A stretch of 46,789 nucleotides of DNA. Source: Lingula anatina. Lineage: Eukaryota > Brachiopoda > Lingulata > Lingulida > Lingulidae. The position numbers and the translations under genes were made by a program. Below the pieces are notes generated by a model. The model saw nothing but the letters and a program-made list of their open reading frames with translations, searched no databases and was not told where the DNA came from. The DNA lies in the NCBI RefSeq assembly GCF_001039355.2, contig NW_019775545.1, forward strand, positions 57,878-104,666, given 5' to 3'. This document shows positions 16,870 through 25,874 of the stretch, piece after piece; position 1 is the stretch's first letter, and each line of letters starts with the position of its first letter.

Positions 16870-17898
16870 ATGCGACCCGGTGGAATCTTGGGGTATATCT
16901 TGTTTATAGTGTTGATGGTATTGGTGATAAAGTCGTTATTGCCGATAACACGCGTTCGATACGAATTGCAGACAGAAGTAAAGATGGCAGAGGTTCGTGA
17001 TTACAATCGTTTAAGCAGATCGTCAATTAACTTGGAAGTTTTAGATTTACAACTGCCAGCGGAAGACGATTTTAAATGTGTTCAAATGAAAGTTACCGAA
17101 ATTATATCGGCACCTATTTGCGTCTATGAAGCCAAAGAAGACAAATTGGTATCTCGCTATTTACTTCAGGGACATGTTTGGCAGAGATTGAACATTAATA
17201 TATTTTGTTCGCTGGCAAATGAAGATCCTGAACTTAATTTAATTGACATCGGAGCGAATTTGGGAACATGGACAATTATTGCTGCAGCACTTGGAAAACA
17301 GGTGATCGCCGTCGAACCTTATCCCCCGACGGTCTCTCGTCTGCACAGAAGTTTGCAATTGGGGCACTTGGAATCTAGAGTGACTTTGGTGACAAACCCG
17401 CTGTCGGACAAATACGAAGATGTCGTGTTTCATGAAGAGCAAGGAAACAAAGGTGGGGTCGCCATTGTATCAAACAACAGTGCCAGCGTGTTTCTGGACC
17501 ATAGTACTGTAAAAAAGACGACAACACTGAACGACCTAAGGAGTATTATACCAGGCGGATTTAACAAAGCTTTCATGAAAATGGATATTGAAGACATGGA
17601 ACTTAAAGCTTTAAATGCATCTGATGTTTTATTCTCTGTTGTAGATATTCCTGTTATAACAATCGAGTGGTTGTTTCATAAGAAAAAAATGGATAGTCCC
17701 GAGGTGCGATATTTTGAAACCTGGTTCAATCGTATGGGTTATTTCCCATGTTACACACAAGGAGGTTCTTCTGGTCTTCTTGACTTTCATCTCCTAGGGG
17801 CTACTGCCCTGGACAGGAAATGGCGGGATATTAATGACATTTTCTTGGTTAGAAAAGATTTCTTCAAAGAAATTAAGCGTGTTGGGCGTATTGCATAA
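16870..17898 (+). CDS. FkbM-family SAM-dependent methyltransferase, type II membrane protein (copy C)
   Basis: Intronless, 342 aa. The frame is open from 16759, but the ATG at 16870 aligns with the starts of D and E and sits just before the membrane segment (about residues 6-25, ending IKSLLP). SAM motif I is DIGANLG (126-132), with AVEP after it. The FkbM hallmark is KMDIEDME (237-244), with Asp replacing the usual Gly, as in copy B. Its N-terminal half pairs with copy D (QGH.WQRLNI.IFCSLANED). The HEE-GNKGG segment, the DIED motif and the first 200 nt of 3' flank pair with copy B. This points to a tandem duplicate of D partly overwritten by B-type sequence, or the reverse. Substrate unknown; lumenal methylation is inferred. 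Confidence 0.87.
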   Translation: MRPGGILGYILFIVLMVLVIKSLLPITRVRYELQTEVKMAEVRDYNRLSRSSINLEVLDLQLPAEDDFKCVQMKVTEIISAPICVYEAKEDKLVSRYLLQGHVWQRLNINIFCSLANEDPELNLIDIGANLGTWTIIAAALGKQVIAVEPYPPTVSRLHRSLQLGHLESRVTLVTNPLSDKYEDVVFHEEQGNKGGVAIVSNNSASVFLDHSTVKKTTTLNDLRSIIPGGFNKAFMKMDIEDMELKALNASDVLFSVVDIPVITIEWLFHKKKMDSPEVRYFETWFNRMGYFPCYTQGGSSGLLDFHLLGATALDRKWRDINDIFLVRKDFFKEIKRVGRIA

Positions 17899-18132
17899 TC
17901 AAAAATAATGACATCTCAATCTATGAAACGGCTTCGTTGGTCTATATTGAATAGAGACATTTGAGGATAAATGAGACAAATAGAAATATAGGTGGGTAAA
18001 GGTTAAAGATATGAACAAGACTACATGACATGGCTACATTAATGCACATCTTTGTATACATATCGGATTAACATTTTACACACCTCCCCCCTCTCCCCCC
18101 CCAAATATATCAGCTATATAAAACACTTCTAC

Positions 18133-18138
<6 letters not shown>

Positions 18139-18211
<73 letters not shown>
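18139..18211. repeat. (TA)n microsatellite 3' of FkbM C
   Basis: About 36 TA units. The matching place in the second duplication copy lacks it. Confidence 0.95.
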
Positions 18212-18215
<4 letters not shown>

Positions 18216-19848
18216 TATTTGCCAAGATAATTTTGTTTAATTTACATGGGGACATATAATGGGCATTCCCGGATTCATTGGTAAAATGTCAATTGAACGA
18301 ATTGAACTAAAGGTTACAAAGATGACATTATGCTTTATGTTTATATCTGAGCTTGATATTTGAATTTAAAGTTGCAATATCTTTTATTCCTAAATGATAT
18401 AACAAGGATATTAAATTAAAATGAGAGGTAGTTTGATTCATTGATGGACAAGAGTACTGAGATAAGCATCAAATTTCTTACATAAATGATTAGATCCCTG
18501 AGACATTTACCACTACATTTAGTTTTGTTTGATTGCAGTCAAGAAAAAAATTAACATCAATATACTTTATATAAAATGTAAACTAGGTCATGCCTGGTAA
18601 CAACCAGCAGAACATTCAACAAACATCGTGTGCGGTTCATAAATAATAAGACACAGGTTAAAATCATATGCAGCTGAAGTGTTACACTCCTCACATCTTT
18701 AGTTATATATAGCTTTGATTTTTCTAATGTTACAGATAGGCCTAAGTTAATCATTATTTTTACAGTTATTGTTTGAGAGGTAAAATGGTGTATCATGGTT
18801 CATGCATGTCTCAGCAGTCCTTAAAATTTTCCGATACATTATTTGAAATCTGTCATTTCCTCATATGGGCCATATTCACGCCATTCTCCACAATTAATCA
18901 AAATTCGGTGAAAACCAAATGATGTCTCCCATTGTCAAGAAGGGGAAGGTCTTTATTGACTTTATGAGGTGGACCCTTGGCAACCAATTGTCATTCTTTT
19001 CCCAAATTTTGAAAGAGGGAAATCTTAGAAGCAGGAGCTGGGGGACAATGTCATATTAGCTTGTTTAGATGTAACAGCGGTATCTCTAGCCTGGGAAGCT
19101 AATTAAAAACCCTTGAAAGGATTTAATCATGTATAACAAAGGTGAGAACATCGTTGCTAAAGTGGCAATTATCCTTTGATAATCACCTACCCCCCACACA
19201 CACCCTAGCTGATTGCAAACTCAATAACATTCTTTTCCCAGATATTTGAAGCAGGAGCTGGGAGTCCATTCACTTTAGAAGAACAACACTGATATCTTTG
19301 CCACATTACCGTAAACGACAACATCAACACGAGCCTCGTGACTTTGCCTCGGGCTTAATATTTTATTATTTTATATTAAAATGTTTGGATGAATTTAGAA
19401 ACTTATTGTTTTAAGAGACCCTGTGTTTACAAAACAATGTCGACCATTTTTCAAAAATGAATATCAAATAAATATGCTGATAAATCCTATTGTATGCTTA
19501 GACTCAAATGCTTAGTTTCAATTGAAACGCTAGGGGCGCCACAAGCTGTATGATGATGTCAGCCTAGGTGCCATCATAGCCAGCTGAGGGCTTGGGATAT
19601 ATGCTGTAATTAAGACAGACTTGCGAGGAGAGACTATAAAATAGCATGATTCTAAAATATCAAATAAAGAAATAGTATTCATCATAACTTTTCTTATATG
19701 CTTTGTTTAACATATAGTGTAAGATTTATGTAATATGCTTCATTTGTCTTATAATTTCAAAGATTAACCTTACTAATTAAACTTACAATGGAAATTGATT
19801 TAGCATTTATTTGCCTATGGTAAGACGTAAATAAAAGCGCTATAATAT

Positions 19849-19851
<3 letters not shown>

Positions 19852-19917
<66 letters not shown>
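19852..19917. repeat. (TA)n microsatellite 5' of FkbM D
   Basis: About 33 TA units. The equivalent site in duplication copy 1 (near 16549) has only a few TA steps, so the expansion is specific to this copy. Confidence 0.95.
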
Positions 19918-19920
<3 letters not shown>

Positions 19921-20186
19921 GAAGGTGGTATCAAATCTTAATCGTGAATTTTATAAAGTTCATAGCAGTGGAAATGACGAAGTTGTTATCGAAATAAAGA
20001 AAGCATGAGAAAAAAATCAGACCGATTTTGGTATCAAGATCCGCACATTTTTACATTAGATAAATATTTTATATTTTATAATACTATATTATTTAGGAAG
20101 ATATCAAAATTTCATTCACTTCATAGTTAACTTTCCCCATATCACAAGTATATATATATATATAAATTCAAGGCAGTCAAGGAAAT

Positions 20187-21194
20187 ATGAGGGCGGCTAG
20201 AATCTTGCGGGATGTCTTGATTATAGTGTTGATGGTATTGGCGATAAAATCGTTATTGCCGATAACAAGCGATAAACACGAACTGCAGACAGAAGTAAAG
20301 ATGGCAATGGCTCGTGATTACAATCGTTTAAGCAGATCGCCAATTAACTTGGAAATTTTAGATTTACAACTACCAGCGAAAGACGACTTTAAATGCGTTC
20401 AAATGAAAGTTACCGACATTTTATCGGCACCTATTTGCGTCTATGAAGCCAAAGAAGACAAATTTGTATCTCGCTCTTTACTTCAGGGACATCTTTGGCA
20501 GAGATTGAACATTGATATATTTTGTTCGCTGGCAAATGAAGATCCTGAACTTAATTTAATTGACATCGGAGCGAATTTAGGAACATGGACCATTATTGCT
20601 GCAGTACTAGGAAAACAGGTGGTTGCCGTCGAACCTTACCCGCCAACGATCTCTCGTCTGCACAAAAGTTTGCAATTGGGGCACTTGGAATCTAGAGTGA
20701 CTTTGGTGACAAACCCGCTGTCGGACAAATACGAAGATGTCACATTTAAAGTTAGCTCCAGCAACAAAGGTGGAATCTCCATTGTATCAAAAGGCAGAAC
20801 AGCGGCGAAGAAGACGACAACATTAAACGACCTCGCAAGCATAATACCAGGCGGATTTAACAAAGCTTTCATGAAAATGGACATAGAAGGCATGGAACTT
20901 AAAGCTTTAAATGCATCTGATGTTTTATTCTCTGTTGTAGATATTCCTGTTATAACAATTGAGTGGCTGTTTCATCAGAAGAAAATGGATAGTCCTGAGG
21001 TGCGATATTTTGAAACCTGGTTCAATAGTATGGGTTATTTCCCATGTTACATCCAAGGAGGTTCTTCTGGTCTCCTTGATTTTCATCTCCTGGGGTCCAC
21101 TGCCCTGGACAGGAAATGGCGGGATATTGGTGATATTTTCTTGGTTAGAAAAGATTTCTTCAAAGAAATTAAGCGTGTTGGGCGTATTGTATAA
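20187..21194 (+). CDS. FkbM-family SAM-dependent methyltransferase, type II membrane protein (copy D)
   Basis: Intronless, 335 aa, ending in TAA. Membrane segment about residues 8-25; SAM motif I DIGANLG (126-132), AVEP (147-150), hallmark KMDIEGME (230-237) with the canonical Gly. It lacks seven residues just before KKTTTLNDL that are present in the other copies, so the NSS/DHSTV segment is shortened to KGRTAA. The N-terminal half matches copy C, the FKV-SSNKGG and DIEG segments resemble A and E, and the C-terminal tail matches B and C. It belongs to duplication copy 2 and is followed after 8 nt by a broken FkbM 3' fragment. The reaction is assumed to be SAM-dependent O-methylation by family; the acceptor is unknown. 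Confidence 0.88.
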   Translation: MRAARILRDVLIIVLMVLAIKSLLPITSDKHELQTEVKMAMARDYNRLSRSPINLEILDLQLPAKDDFKCVQMKVTDILSAPICVYEAKEDKFVSRSLLQGHLWQRLNIDIFCSLANEDPELNLIDIGANLGTWTIIAAVLGKQVVAVEPYPPTISRLHKSLQLGHLESRVTLVTNPLSDKYEDVTFKVSSSNKGGISIVSKGRTAAKKTTTLNDLASIIPGGFNKAFMKMDIEGMELKALNASDVLFSVVDIPVITIEWLFHQKKMDSPEVRYFETWFNSMGYFPCYIQGGSSGLLDFHLLGSTALDRKWRDIGDIFLVRKDFFKEIKRVGRIV

Positions 21195-21202
21195 TCAGAA
21201 AT

Positions 21203-21352
21203 AATGCTTTAAATGAATCCGACGTTTTTTCTCTGCTGTTATTATTCCCGTCATAGTAATAGAATGGATCTTTCATAGATACAGACTGGATAGTCCCGAG
21301 GTGCGTTATTTTGAAACATGGTTCACTCGCATGGGGTATTTTCCATGTTCTT
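21203..21352 (+). pseudogene. FkbM methyltransferase 3' fragment
   Basis: Right after copy D the DNA again encodes the part of the family around ALNESDV, then IEWIFH and SPEVRYFETWF up to GYFPC. It has a 1-nt frame change near 21240 and no start. It corresponds to about 50 residues of the C-terminal third. Its residues differ from copy D (IFHRYRLDSPEV, TRMGYFPC), so it derives from another family member, not from D itself. The homology stops near 21350 in unrelated AT-rich DNA. Confidence 0.85.
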
Positions 21353-23677
21353 GTTGGCTACAACTCAACATTTTATTACTTTAAAGACCAACCAATTTTT
21401 TTTCCGAGTAACGTAAGAGGTGATGTAAGGAAGGTTTGCCTCTATAATTTTTGACAAGTTCTTCAATAAATCAGTGTGTTTGTGGATTTTCTAAAAAATG
21501 CCTATGCCAAATAGACTCAGTAGTAGATCTTTCTGCTATAATCTATACACGTTTTTCTTTCAGTTTTAAATGTTTTCTTAAAAAGATTTGTTGCATTTAC
21601 TCACTTAGTTTTGTGACATTTCATTTTTACACGCTCCAGTTTCTGGGGCAATCATATTGTGGTTTTTAGTGTATGTAAAGCTTTCGTTTTAATTGGAACA
21701 TTTCCACAAATGAACACTTTTGAGGCACAGCTAATCGTTTTGAATTTGCATTTTTTTATACTAAATAATGTCATTTTTTTTTCTCAACAGCCAAATTTTC
21801 ATCCTTCTTATAGATTACTGGATCATTTTATTTTATTTTGGGTATTAAGGCTTATAAGGGTTAACATCTTTAACTTAGAAATCATTTTGCCAAGATAATT
21901 TTGTTTAATTTACATGGGGACATATTATGGGCATTCCTGGATTCTTTGATAAATGTCAATTGAATTAATTAAAATAAAGGTTACAGCGGTGACATTTTTA
22001 TGCTTTATGTTTATATCTGAGCACGAAATTAGAATTTAAAATTGCAATAAATTTTATTCCTAAATAACATAACAATTACATTAAATAAAAATGAGAGGCA
22101 GTTTGTTTTATTGATGGACCAGAGTACTACGATAAGCTTCAATTTCTTCATAGATGGTTAGATCCCAGACACATTTTTACCACTCCATTTAGTTTGATTG
22201 CAGTCAAAAAAGAATTAATTATTAATATACTTCATATACAAAATGCAGACTAGGTCATGCCTGGTTACAACCAGCAGAACATTCAACAAACATCGTGTGC
22301 GGTTCATAAATAATAAGACACTCAGTGTATAAATCAGAAGTTAAAATCATATGCAGCTGAATGTGTTACACTCCTCACATCTTCAGTTATATTTTCAGCT
22401 TTGATTTTTGTAATGTTACAGATTAGTTTATCATTATTTTTTCAGCTGTGAAAATGAGAGGTAAAATGGTGTATCATGGTTCACGCATGTATCAGCAGTC
22501 CTTAAAATTGTCCGATACATTATTTGAAATCTGTCATTTCTTCATATGGGCCACATTCACGCCATTCTCCACAATTGATCAAAATTCAGTGAGAACCAAA
22601 TGATGTCTCCTATTGTCAAAAAAGAGGGAGGTCTTTATTGATTTTATAGGATGGATCCTTGGATATATTGTGATCTTTTCCCTGGGGGACAATGTCATAT
22701 TAACTTGTTTAGATGTAACAGCAGTATCTCTAGCGGAGGAAGCTAATAAAAAACCCTTGAAAGGATTTAGCATGCTAATCATGCATAACAAAGGTAAGAA
22801 CATCATTGCTAAAGTGATAATTATCCTTGGATAAAGGATGAAGATGAAGAGAGGGGGTAGGTAAAACACTCATATACTAGTACATATCAGCAACTGAGAG
22901 AATGTATGGAAAGTACACAGACCGCCTTCCCCCCCTCCCCCGTTGCTGATTGCAAACTCAATAACAGCTTTATGTCGTTTTAAAACTGACTTGTTATGAA
23001 CAAACGTAGTCCACAACCAAACCGTCAACTGTAAAACAAATGAATTGAAAATAAACATCTTTATTTAACAGTTATATTTAAAACAAATAAAATAAAAATT
23101 AAACATCTACTTTATTTAACATTTATATTTTATCTCTAAGATCATAACTCCTTACCGACTTTGGGTTCATATCTTTGCATGCAAGCGACTGAGTCTTAAG
23201 TGTGTCAGCTAATGACTTATGGAGCAACTAACACAATGAAACAATGCACGTTTAATGCTGTTAAATATAAATCTATACTGTAAAAATAATTTCATTGGAT
23301 ATCAGTTTTTGATAGGTTAAAAAAGTCTTTATGTATGATAGATGCACATATTAAATTTACCTGTTTCACCTTCACCTGAACAGGTAATTCAGTTGCGACC
23401 AAGTCTGCCAGAGTAAGCAGACGAAACTGTCAACAGGCAAATCTAATACGTAGATCTATGATAAATGATTTTTTAAAATTAAAACTACATTGGTTATATA
23501 AAGAGAAAGAATATGTAATATAAGCCAAGAACCCTTGCACAAGGCATACAGTGTTTTATAACCCGAAATAATAGGGTGTTCTTTCTCCCACAAATCAATA
23601 AATAATAAAATTTGAAAAATATCGGAACTCGCTTTTCAAAACAGTCGTTTTAGTAAATGAGGTGCCTTTACTCCTTA
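21353..23677. other. Intergenic region between the FkbM fragment and FkbM E
   Basis: 21353-21888 is AT-rich sequence not present in duplication copy 1. 21889-22965 is the duplicated 3' flank. 22966-23677 is AT-rich with no gene seen. Open frames at 21451-21898, 22579-22869 and 22870-23058 look like chance frames in AT-rich DNA. Confidence 0.6.
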
Positions 23678-24709
23678 TTATACAATACGTCCAACACGCT
23701 GGATTTCGTTGAAGAAGTCTTTCTTAAACAAGAAAATGTCACTTATATCATGCCATTTCCTGTCTAAATCAATAGCTCCCAGGAAATGACATTCAAACTG
23801 GGTAGCAGAAGGGTTCCCCTGTGTATAACAAGGGAAATAGCCCTTTCGAGCGAACCAGGTTTCAAAATATCGCACTTCTGGAGTATCTAATATTTTCCTA
23901 TACGCCATCCACTCCATTATTATAACGGGAATATCAACAACAGAGAATAAAACGTCAGATGCATTCAAAGATTTAAGTTCCATGCCTTCTATATCCATTT
24001 TCATGAAAGCTTTGTTAAATCCGCCTGGTATAATACTCGTGAGGTCGTTCAAAGTAGTTGTCTTTTTAACGGTACTATGGTCCAGTAAGTCCCCGGAACT
24101 ATTTTTGGACGCAATGGCGACTCCACCTTTGTTGCTGGGATAAACTTTAAACACAACATCTTCGTATTTGTCCGACAGTGGGTTTGTCACCAAAGTCACT
24201 CTAGATTCCAAGTGACCCAATTGCAAACTTCTGTGCAGACGAGAGATCGTTGGCGTGAAAGGTTCGACGGCGATCACCTGTTTTCCAAGTGCTGCAGCAA
24301 TAATTGTCCATGTTCCCAAATTCGCTCCGAGGTCTATTAAATTAAGTTCAGGATCTTCATTTGCCAGTAAGCGAAACACATCAATGTTATCGTTCTGCCA
24401 TGTTCCACCACGAAGTAAAGCGCCAGAGACATATTTGTCTTCTTTGGCTTCATAAACACAGATAGGCGCCGATATAGTGCCGGTTACTTTCATTTGAACG
24501 CACTGAAAACCATCTTTCGTTGGCAAATATAAATCTAACACATTCAAGTTAATCGCCGATCTTCCAAGAGGATGACCATCTCGAATATTTGGAGTTTCTA
24601 CCTCTCTTTGCAACTGGTATTCGGCACGTTCTCTTAACAAAAACGATGTAATCAACAATATCATCAACACTATAATCAAGGCATTCCTCAAACATCTTGC
24701 AGCCCCCAT
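23678..24709 (-). CDS. FkbM-family SAM-dependent methyltransferase, type II membrane protein (copy E)
   Basis: Intronless, 343 aa, ending in TAA. It begins MGAARCLRNAL and passes straight into a hydrophobic segment (about residues 8-25), so it is a signal-anchor protein. SAM motif I DLGANLG, the AVEP end of strand 2 and the hallmark KMDIEGMELK are all intact. It groups with copy A (NDNIDVFRLLANED, FKVYPSNKGG, EWMAYRK), but its tail is its own (QGNPSATQFECHFLG). Pro is replaced by Thr just after the AVEP motif (AVEPFTPT). It lies outside the tandem duplication and in the opposite orientation to C and D. Membrane-bound methyltransferase activity in the secretory pathway is inferred; a Star-like transport role without catalysis is the main alternative. 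Confidence 0.88.
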   Translation of the reverse strand: MGAARCLRNALIIVLMILLITSFLLRERAEYQLQREVETPNIRDGHPLGRSAINLNVLDLYLPTKDGFQCVQMKVTGTISAPICVYEAKEDKYVSGALLRGGTWQNDNIDVFRLLANEDPELNLIDLGANLGTWTIIAAALGKQVIAVEPFTPTISRLHRSLQLGHLESRVTLVTNPLSDKYEDVVFKVYPSNKGGVAIASKNSSGDLLDHSTVKKTTTLNDLTSIIPGGFNKAFMKMDIEGMELKSLNASDVLFSVVDIPVIIMEWMAYRKILDTPEVRYFETWFARKGYFPCYTQGNPSATQFECHFLGAIDLDRKWHDISDIFLFKKDFFNEIQRVGRIV

Positions 24710-25874
24710 ATTTCACCTGCAACTGTTATTTGGTGACTTGATTTCTTCTCAAGCACGGACATTGAAAATGAATTAATTTGCCCAGCCAGCAGCAAATTAT
24801 GCATTCCATATATACTGAAAATGTGATGGTATCAAGTTTAATTATTCCTAGTTTATCCGCCTGACACCTTTCCTAGTATGGTGTATATTGTGAGGCTGAC
24901 GTCAGGGAATTGCACGAAGGGCGACTGTCTCAGAGATTGCTATAGTTCAATATAAAGTGCATATGATCCTTTGTATTTATATTCAATTTAATCACTTTTC
25001 AAGACTTCCCTATCCAAAATACGCTATAACATTCTTACAGAATTCCTTTACGGATCCCACACAAATTCCTGTAAAAAGTAGGACCATAATCGTACAGGGT
25101 TTCCATAGGTGTCCAACAGAAGTTCTCCTGGGATTCCCATTGAAACGTCGTACAGAAAAAAATCCATATTATCATTGCATTTCTCTTTATTTCCATGTCA
25201 GATTTCTCTTGGGTCATTTGTCTTTCTTTTAATAACGTCATTTTGTCTTTTTGTTTAATAACGAAAAATGGAATAGCATCACGATAAAGGGTCTGCAGGT
25301 TAAGTAGTGACATCAGTGCATATTAGCGATATAAAAAAAGCTGCACATATTACACATATCTGTGAGAATGAGATTAAGTGAGTGGTTTGTTAAATAGTGA
25401 GGACCAATGTCTCGGTCTCACACAGTAAAAAAATCGAATTGTAGTTCTGAGTCATTTTTGTGGCGTGTTGTCGATACTTTTTCGTCTTAATTGTAAGATA
25501 TAATAAAAGTCTATCAACTAAACAAGGTCGATGAAAGAAAAAAAGATTTTGAATTAATTAAGACTTTTGTTGTTGGTGGGAGAGCGTCCCATAAATCCCC
25601 ATCTACAAGATAACACAAGACCTCAGCACTGTTCCACAGCGTCTAGGATAATTTATTTAAAACCTTATAGAAACCATTCTAGAAAATGACCTGATAAATG
25701 TCGGAGTAATGTAAAAAAAACTTGTATAGATAAATAAATATGTTTATATTTCTAATGAAACTTAAACCCTGTTGTAAAATTTCAACAAAAGGAAATAACG
25801 TGCCCTTGCCAATAATAAAAGTCATTTAATTGCCATGCCGCCAGTTAACCAGCTTTGCTGTCTGCAGAAGCAAC
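24710..25874. other. Intergenic region between FkbM E and the SLC35A-type gene
   Basis: About 1.2 kb. It holds the upstream region of copy E (a TATATA-like stretch near 24820) and the 3' UTR of the transporter. Open frames on both strands at 24957-25313 overlap each other and match nothing I know. Confidence 0.6.

Larger units (their letters stand above)
15985..19229. repeat. Tandem segmental duplication, copy 1 (contains FkbM C)
   Basis: It starts at the sequence CTGGGAGTCCAT and ends at a stretch reading GCTGATTGCAAACTCAATAA. The same landmarks bound copy 2 at 19258-22965. Long stretches upstream of the gene (15985-16640 versus 19258-19985) and downstream (18220-19170 versus 21889-22830) align with scattered substitutions and indels, so the duplication is not very recent. 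Copy 1 begins only 152 bp upstream of the channel start codon and so probably contains the channel promoter. Confidence 0.85.
17899..20186. other. Intergenic region between FkbM C and FkbM D
   Basis: This holds the 3' flank of copy C, two TA microsatellites, the end of duplication copy 1 and the start of copy 2. I see no gene. A stretch near 18900-19170 and its copy near 22570-22830 stay alike and contain short open frames, but these frames differ between the copies and are not convincing. Confidence 0.6.
19258..22965. repeat. Tandem segmental duplication, copy 2 (contains FkbM D and an FkbM fragment)
   Basis: This is the counterpart of 15985-19229 in direct orientation. It is about 460 bp longer, mainly because 21206-21888 holds an FkbM 3' fragment plus unrelated sequence absent from copy 1, and because of the TA array at 19852-19917. 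Confidence 0.85.

Noticed and set aside
20149-20164. TA run just upstream of FkbM D as a TATA box
   Set aside because: It is only 23 nt from the ATG, so a start site at the usual distance would fall inside the coding sequence.
22579-22869. Open frames on both strands in the duplicated 3' flank
   Set aside because: The matching region near 18900-19170 does not keep the frames, and no motif is visible.
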